From NCBI GenBank assembly GCA_020284085.1, contig JACEVL010000099.1:2268229-2332228 (forward strand): DNA of 64,000 bases, written 5' to 3'. Shown piece after piece: positions 47,225 to 64,000 of the stretch; within the stretch, counting starts at the first letter, position 1; each line of letters starts with the position of its first letter. A model generated the notes under the pieces. It saw only the letters and a program-made list of their open reading frames with translations, was not told the DNA's origin and searched no databases. The stretch comes from Aporrectodea caliginosa. Its lineage: Eukaryota; Annelida; Clitellata; Crassiclitellata; Lumbricidae. The translations under genes and the position numbers were made by a program.

Positions 47225-49228
47225 TATTTTTAAATTTTCTGGCGAATTCTTGTCTGCAAGTGGCGTCACACACTTCTAAAAATGCCTAAGATTTACAAAT
47301 ACTTTTTCATAGATTGCGAATGACCCAAACAAAGTCCGCTATAAAATGATTGTAAGTGTGCGCGTGCGGAATTCCTTTCTGCACGAGACTGCAGTTAAGT
47401 ATCTCTTCATTCCCAGTCTTAACTGGGCGATTTCATACGTCCGTGTAATCAGGTTTCTGACAGCCGATAGCCAAACAGCTCCCAGTTCTTGCTTTAGCAC
47501 TGACTTGAATATCGGTTGCGCAGACCCATGTCAGGTTTGACGTTTGTAAAGGTCAACAAGTCACCATCATAATTATATCAGATTCATCGCTAGGCCCTAT
47601 ATATATATGCGCGAATGTTGCTGAGGCCAATTTGGCTTGACTGCCCAACACTTCTGAGTTGTACTAGCCTACATTGTAAAACGATCTACATTGTTTTGTG
47701 TTTTCCTGTTAGAATAGGCCTATCTGAACTGTGTTAACATCAGTAAATACAAATGTAATTTTAAAATGAACTGCACCAGGAAGTTGATAACGTGTGAAGC
47801 ACTGATTTCCCAGCATATAACTTATTCTTATCGCTCTCAACTTCCTGTTATAGAAAAATCGCAACAATCTAGGGCACAGGACGTCAGAATACTTGCGCCA
47901 TGTAAACTGTCGTTACATTATATAGAGACCTCTACAGTTAATTTTTAAAAGGGAATAAAAAATATAACGCTTGTCATCAAGGTATTGTGTAACAAAAAGT
48001 TGCATCACTATAATGATAGGGACACACATGATTGTCCATAAGCTTAACGTTGAGGCTATAATAATTATAGCCTCAACGTTATGCATATAGGCGGGAACAC
48101 GGGCTTCAGAGGGACCAATGCTATAATAATTATTATTATAGCATTGGTCCATCTGAAGCCCGTGTTCCCGCCTATATGCATCACGTAGGCCTATGTCCAT
48201 AATCTCTGTTCAGTGCACTATGGTTATGGAATATGCAGTTACTTAAAATTTAGAAGTAGCAGCTTTATTATTCAACGTGAGGTCGGTCCAGAATCTGTAA
48301 GAGGGGTCTGATATGAGCCTGGTAAGGGTTCAATTTCTAATCTCCGAGGAAAGGAAAATTGCAGTTAGGCATCTGTTTCGAATGCCTCATCGATCGACGC
48401 CTTGTGAGCCAAGAAAAGGCGCTTTATGAGTTACCATATAATAATTATGATATCAGTGGAGCTGCTCAGCTGGATGGAGTACTTGCATCATTTCTTAAGG
48501 ATGCTGGTTATGAAAAGAACAACAGTAATGATAATTATTAACTGTCAATACGATTAGGCATAAAAGTCGCATAGGGAAATCTGCGTATTAAACATCATTA
48601 TTCGTTTTCATGAAAAGAAGCAACAAAAAATAGATTCATACACAAACGTATGCATGTAGGTATGCACTTGGCCATTTATACAGCACCTCTATTGTACTTT
48701 ACAAAGACGTTAAGCATAATTGTTTTCCTAGTGATCACGGCAATGGAGCTCAAATGGATTATGCAACCAACAACGTCCTTCGTAGTCAGATGGTTTTACA
48801 GTAGTTGGTTGGAAATAGTTCAAGGCATTCGATTCAACTAGAAGTAGTTTAAGACTCACAGTAACACTACAATAATTTTACCCATTTCGATTTGACTCAT
48901 GGTCCATAACAAATGCTGACTGCAAAGGTCTTGCAAATTCTGTCAGTGTGGCTTTAATCGTCTACTTAATAAATCATATTCTGGTTATCTATAAATTCTG
49001 ATTATGATTAAATCGAAGTAAGTAAAATACAGCGTGGAATAGCAGCTGTCATCAAAAGTCACGAATATAGAGCTGTTCTGCGTAAATATTTTGTAACATT
49101 TCAGTTCGAGGATATATAATTCCTCTCCGATGTCTGCTAAAAACTTGTTTTAATTGACGTATAAAATTGCAGAAAAATGCTTGGAATCACAGATGTGATT
49201 GTTGTGAAGCGTCGTGAATAAACTATCT
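47225..49228. other. Intergenic region between gene 5 and gene 4, with gene 4 promoter
   Basis: The first 320 bp match the flanks of gene 3 and of the exon at 63.6 kb, including TTTTATAGCG (47338-47347, minus strand). An AGGAAGTTG/CAACTTCCT inverted pair lies at about 47775-47852. Two strong palindromes follow at 48046-48181. The rest, including a 60-codon plus-strand ORF at 48359, shows no recognisable gene. Confidence 0.5.
48046..48181. repeat. Two abutting palindromes (17-nt and about 50-nt arms)
   Basis: 48046-48080 is a perfect palindrome around one central base. 48081-48181 has arms of about 50 nt with a single mismatch (CAGAGGGACC against CAGATGGACC) around a few AT bases. Both contain ATAATAATTAT at the centre. 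The near-perfect state suggests recent origin or gene conversion between arms. Confidence 0.9.
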
Positions 49229-62264
<13,036 letters not shown>

Positions 62265-62480
62265 TGCTAACAATCGACAAACACCGGAAATACAATTAAT
62301 CAAAAACCCAACTTCTTACAAAATTAGACTCTGTGGAAAATCGTGACAACGTAATATGTCGTGCTAATTTTAACTCATTGCCGCTCCCGACAGAATCTGA
62401 TGTCAATCCTACCATTATCTAGAGCAAACACACAGCAGTTTAAACGAAGTACAATTAGCACATCCTGATCGGTTTTATGT
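62265..62480 (-). promoter_or_regulatory. 5' flank of gene 5 (type II leader), conserved with gene 1
   Basis: Matches 14573-14760 over roughly 190 bp. No clear TATA box. The alternative leader exon at 63568-63616 lies 1.3 kb further upstream and could be a second promoter for this gene. Confidence 0.45.
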
Positions 62481-62574
62481 TTGTATATCCCACCCTGATG
62501 TACTAATTATGTGCACATGTCTAGAGACGGACAGACACACGACAGACACACCAACAAACATATATTGTATTTGA

Positions 62575-62776
62575 ACACTTGTTATAGCGCCTCTATTGCC
62601 CATTCAGAGGCGCTCCCGACTACTGCGCGGACGCTGAATCGGAGTTTCACGCCGAAGCGCATGAGCAATGCAGTGAAGGACTTGCCCAGGGTCCCTACGC
62701 GGCGGCTTGAGGTGGATTCGAACCCGCAACCCTCCAGCTGCAAGGCACCGAACATACCCTTACACCACCGCGCCCC
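62575..62776 (-). mobile_element. tRNA-derived SINE, family A (copy 2)
   Basis: Nearly identical to 50109-50318, including the B-box GGGTTCGAATCC and the GGAGCGCCTCTGAATGG...GGCGCTATAACAAG tail. It lies upstream of gene 5. Confidence 0.85.
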
Positions 62777-62779
62777 AGT

Positions 62780-62944
62780 TTTATTGTGTTGTATTATGTT
62801 GTATTGTACTCCACGTTTATATTGCGACCGAGCCACCCGCAGTAAAGATTCGAGAAATTTAATCTCTGATAAACCGACCGACCGAAATCGAACCCGGGCC
62901 GCCGACGTGGCGAGCAGGCTACCAACCCACTCGGCCACTCAGGA
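62780..62944 (-). mobile_element. tRNA-derived SINE, family D
   Basis: On the minus strand: A-box TGGCCGAGTGGGTTGGTAGC and B-box GGGTTCGATTTCGG with a CGGTCGGTCGG stretch after it, then a tail of TTGTA/ATAATAC-type repeats (62785-62815). Its head is adjacent to the family A copy, so two SINEs lie back to back. A single copy in this window; a tRNA pseudogene is the alternative. Confidence 0.6.
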
Positions 62945-63224
62945 TCTCATACAGATGTACATACAGAGCGTCATGCAGATAGACAGGAATACAGACAATC
63001 ATTCATATTCTGAGAATTTATGCTATACCATTTCAATATTGTCACTCTCTTTCACTCTACACATATCCGCAGCGTACACATTCTGTAAACCATCAACACT
63101 CATTCCTGACACTGTATTATACTATTAGGTAATCCAGTAGTTTAGGTTGGTAAATTATTTTAATGTCTTAAATGTGGTACTTGACGTTGGTAAGTAAGCA
63201 GTCTACCTATGTCCATGATAACTA

Positions 63225-63400
63225 CCATCAATCCAGCTTCCATTTCATCAAAAAATTACCAAAATTCTATTTAAGCAAAAAATATTTGTCATCAATGGAA
63301 CTTTTATTTAAGGAAAGAACTATTCTCATAGATCCAGCTTCTACTTACGGAAACAATTTTTGTCATCAATTCAGCTTCCATTTTAAATTGACCATAAAAA
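63225..63400. repeat. Degenerate CATCAATCCAGCTTCCATTT minisatellite
   Basis: Four to five units of about 36-40 bp of TCATCAATCCAGCTTCCATT type, strongly diverged. The same unit forms cores of the foldback elements at 31.9 and 58.6 kb, so this is probably a fragment of such an element. Confidence 0.55.
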
Positions 63401-63567
63401 ATAATTTACCAACTTATACTACGGGGTTATACCCTGCATAAAATATTTTAAATGGGGCCTACATATAAAAATCTCATATTTGGAATCAACGACGTTGAGA
63501 AGTAGCCTATGCCTAACCAACAAGTCCTGTAGTACGGGGTTAGTAAATATTGACAACTGAGACTTAC

Positions 63568-63616
63568 CAGCAAACAAGAGAATTATAATTCCATTGAAAT
63601 CTCGATTTGCTGGCAT
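63568..63616 (-). CDS. Signal-peptide exon, type III leader (gene 6, or alternative first exon of gene 5)
   Basis: ATG at 63616, leader MPANRDFNG plus a hydrophobic stretch, ending phase 1 at GTAAGTC. It is the paralogue of the first exons of gene 3 and gene 4. No lectin exon lies between it and the gene 5 leader at 62264, so it either splices into the gene 5 CTLD-A exon (the phase fits) or is a remnant. Confidence 0.6.
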
Positions 63617-64000
63617 TATATTTTTCGCTATAAATAGTTAAATGAAACTTCTACAAAAATGCCACATATCACCAGAGACTTTTTTCATCTGTTGCCAATG
63701 ACCCAGATCAAGTCCGCTATAAAAGGATTTTGAATGCGCACATGATGAAGGCATTTCTGCGCGTGGCTGAAATTTATATCTTCATTCGCACATTCAACTG
63801 GACGGTTTCATGCACCCGTGCTGACGGCCTATACCAAGTCAGCCACTCAGTTCCTGCTTTACCACGATACGATATCGGCTGCACAGACCAATGTCAGGTT
63901 CTGACGTTTATAAAAGTCAACAAGCCACCAGCATAATTATATCGGGATCATTGTCATATGCGTGAATATTTCGGAGGCCAATTTGCCTTCATTGTAAAAT
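63617..64000 (-). promoter_or_regulatory. 5' flank of the 63.6-kb leader exon, conserved with genes 3 and 4
   Basis: About 300 bp align with the flanks at 34941 and 47225. TTTTATAGCG at 63715-63724 (minus strand) is about 100 bp from the ATG. A GACGTTTATAAAAGTCAACAAG-like block near 63904 is also kept. Confidence 0.45.

Noticed and set aside
48359..48541. 60-codon plus-strand ORF with a protein-like look.
   Set aside because: No known motif, no splice context, and alternative frames look equally plausible; kept as non-coding.

Overview
The window is eukaryotic DNA from a complex invertebrate genome. Coding exons are short and split by introns with GT/AG boundaries, the sequence is AT-rich, and it carries SINEs, LINEs, LTR elements and several classes of short inverted-repeat transposon. 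The recurring AGGCCTA-type words and the lectin-receptor content make me think of a marine deuterostome (echinoderm or hemichordate), but that is a weak guess.

The only host genes I can support form one tandem cluster on the minus strand. They encode a family of type I membrane receptors: signal peptide, two C-type-lectin-like domains (CTLD-A and CTLD-B, two exons each), a Ser/Thr-rich stalk, one transmembrane helix and a tyrosine-motif tail. All extracellular junctions are phase 1 and the TM-tail junction is phase 2. Going leftward along transcription: a lone signal-peptide exon at 63.6 kb; gene 5 (62.26-49.23 kb, multi-motif tail); gene 4 (47.22-37.37 kb, ITIM tail with a third Tyr motif); gene 3 (34.94-30.07 kb, lectin exons missing but the rest still in frame, ITIM tail); gene 2 (28.66-24.54 kb, YxxL-rich ITAM-like tail); gene 1 (14.57-6.65 kb, ITIM tail); and a lone signal-peptide exon of a further gene at 4.9 kb. 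I assembled each gene exon by exon from splice signals, and every assembly stays in frame to its stop codon. ITIM and ITAM-like members side by side recall the paired activating/inhibitory receptors of vertebrate immune clusters. The lectin domains lack recognisable calcium/sugar motifs.

The cluster shows recent duplication. About 3 kb around 4.4-7.4 kb is repeated at 28.1-31.0 kb, covering the tail of an ITIM gene plus the first exon of the next gene. Three signal-peptide types recur with their own upstream regions.

Mobile elements fill the rest. At 0-3.3 kb there is the 5' part of a minus-strand Ty3/Gypsy-type element with an in-frame amber codon between gag and pol. At 14.8-20.8 kb there is a complete, very young, internally deleted LTR element with 1146-bp LTRs and a 5-bp target duplication. 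There is a solo LTR at 57.9 kb, LINE ORF2 remnants, four tRNA-like SINE families, two piggyBac-like MITEs with TTAA ends, a hAT-like MITE, three foldback elements with 9-bp target duplications, and a 30-bp minisatellite at 13.5-14.2 kb. Most sit in introns of the receptor genes.

All calls come from reading the sequence. No database search or transcript data was available.
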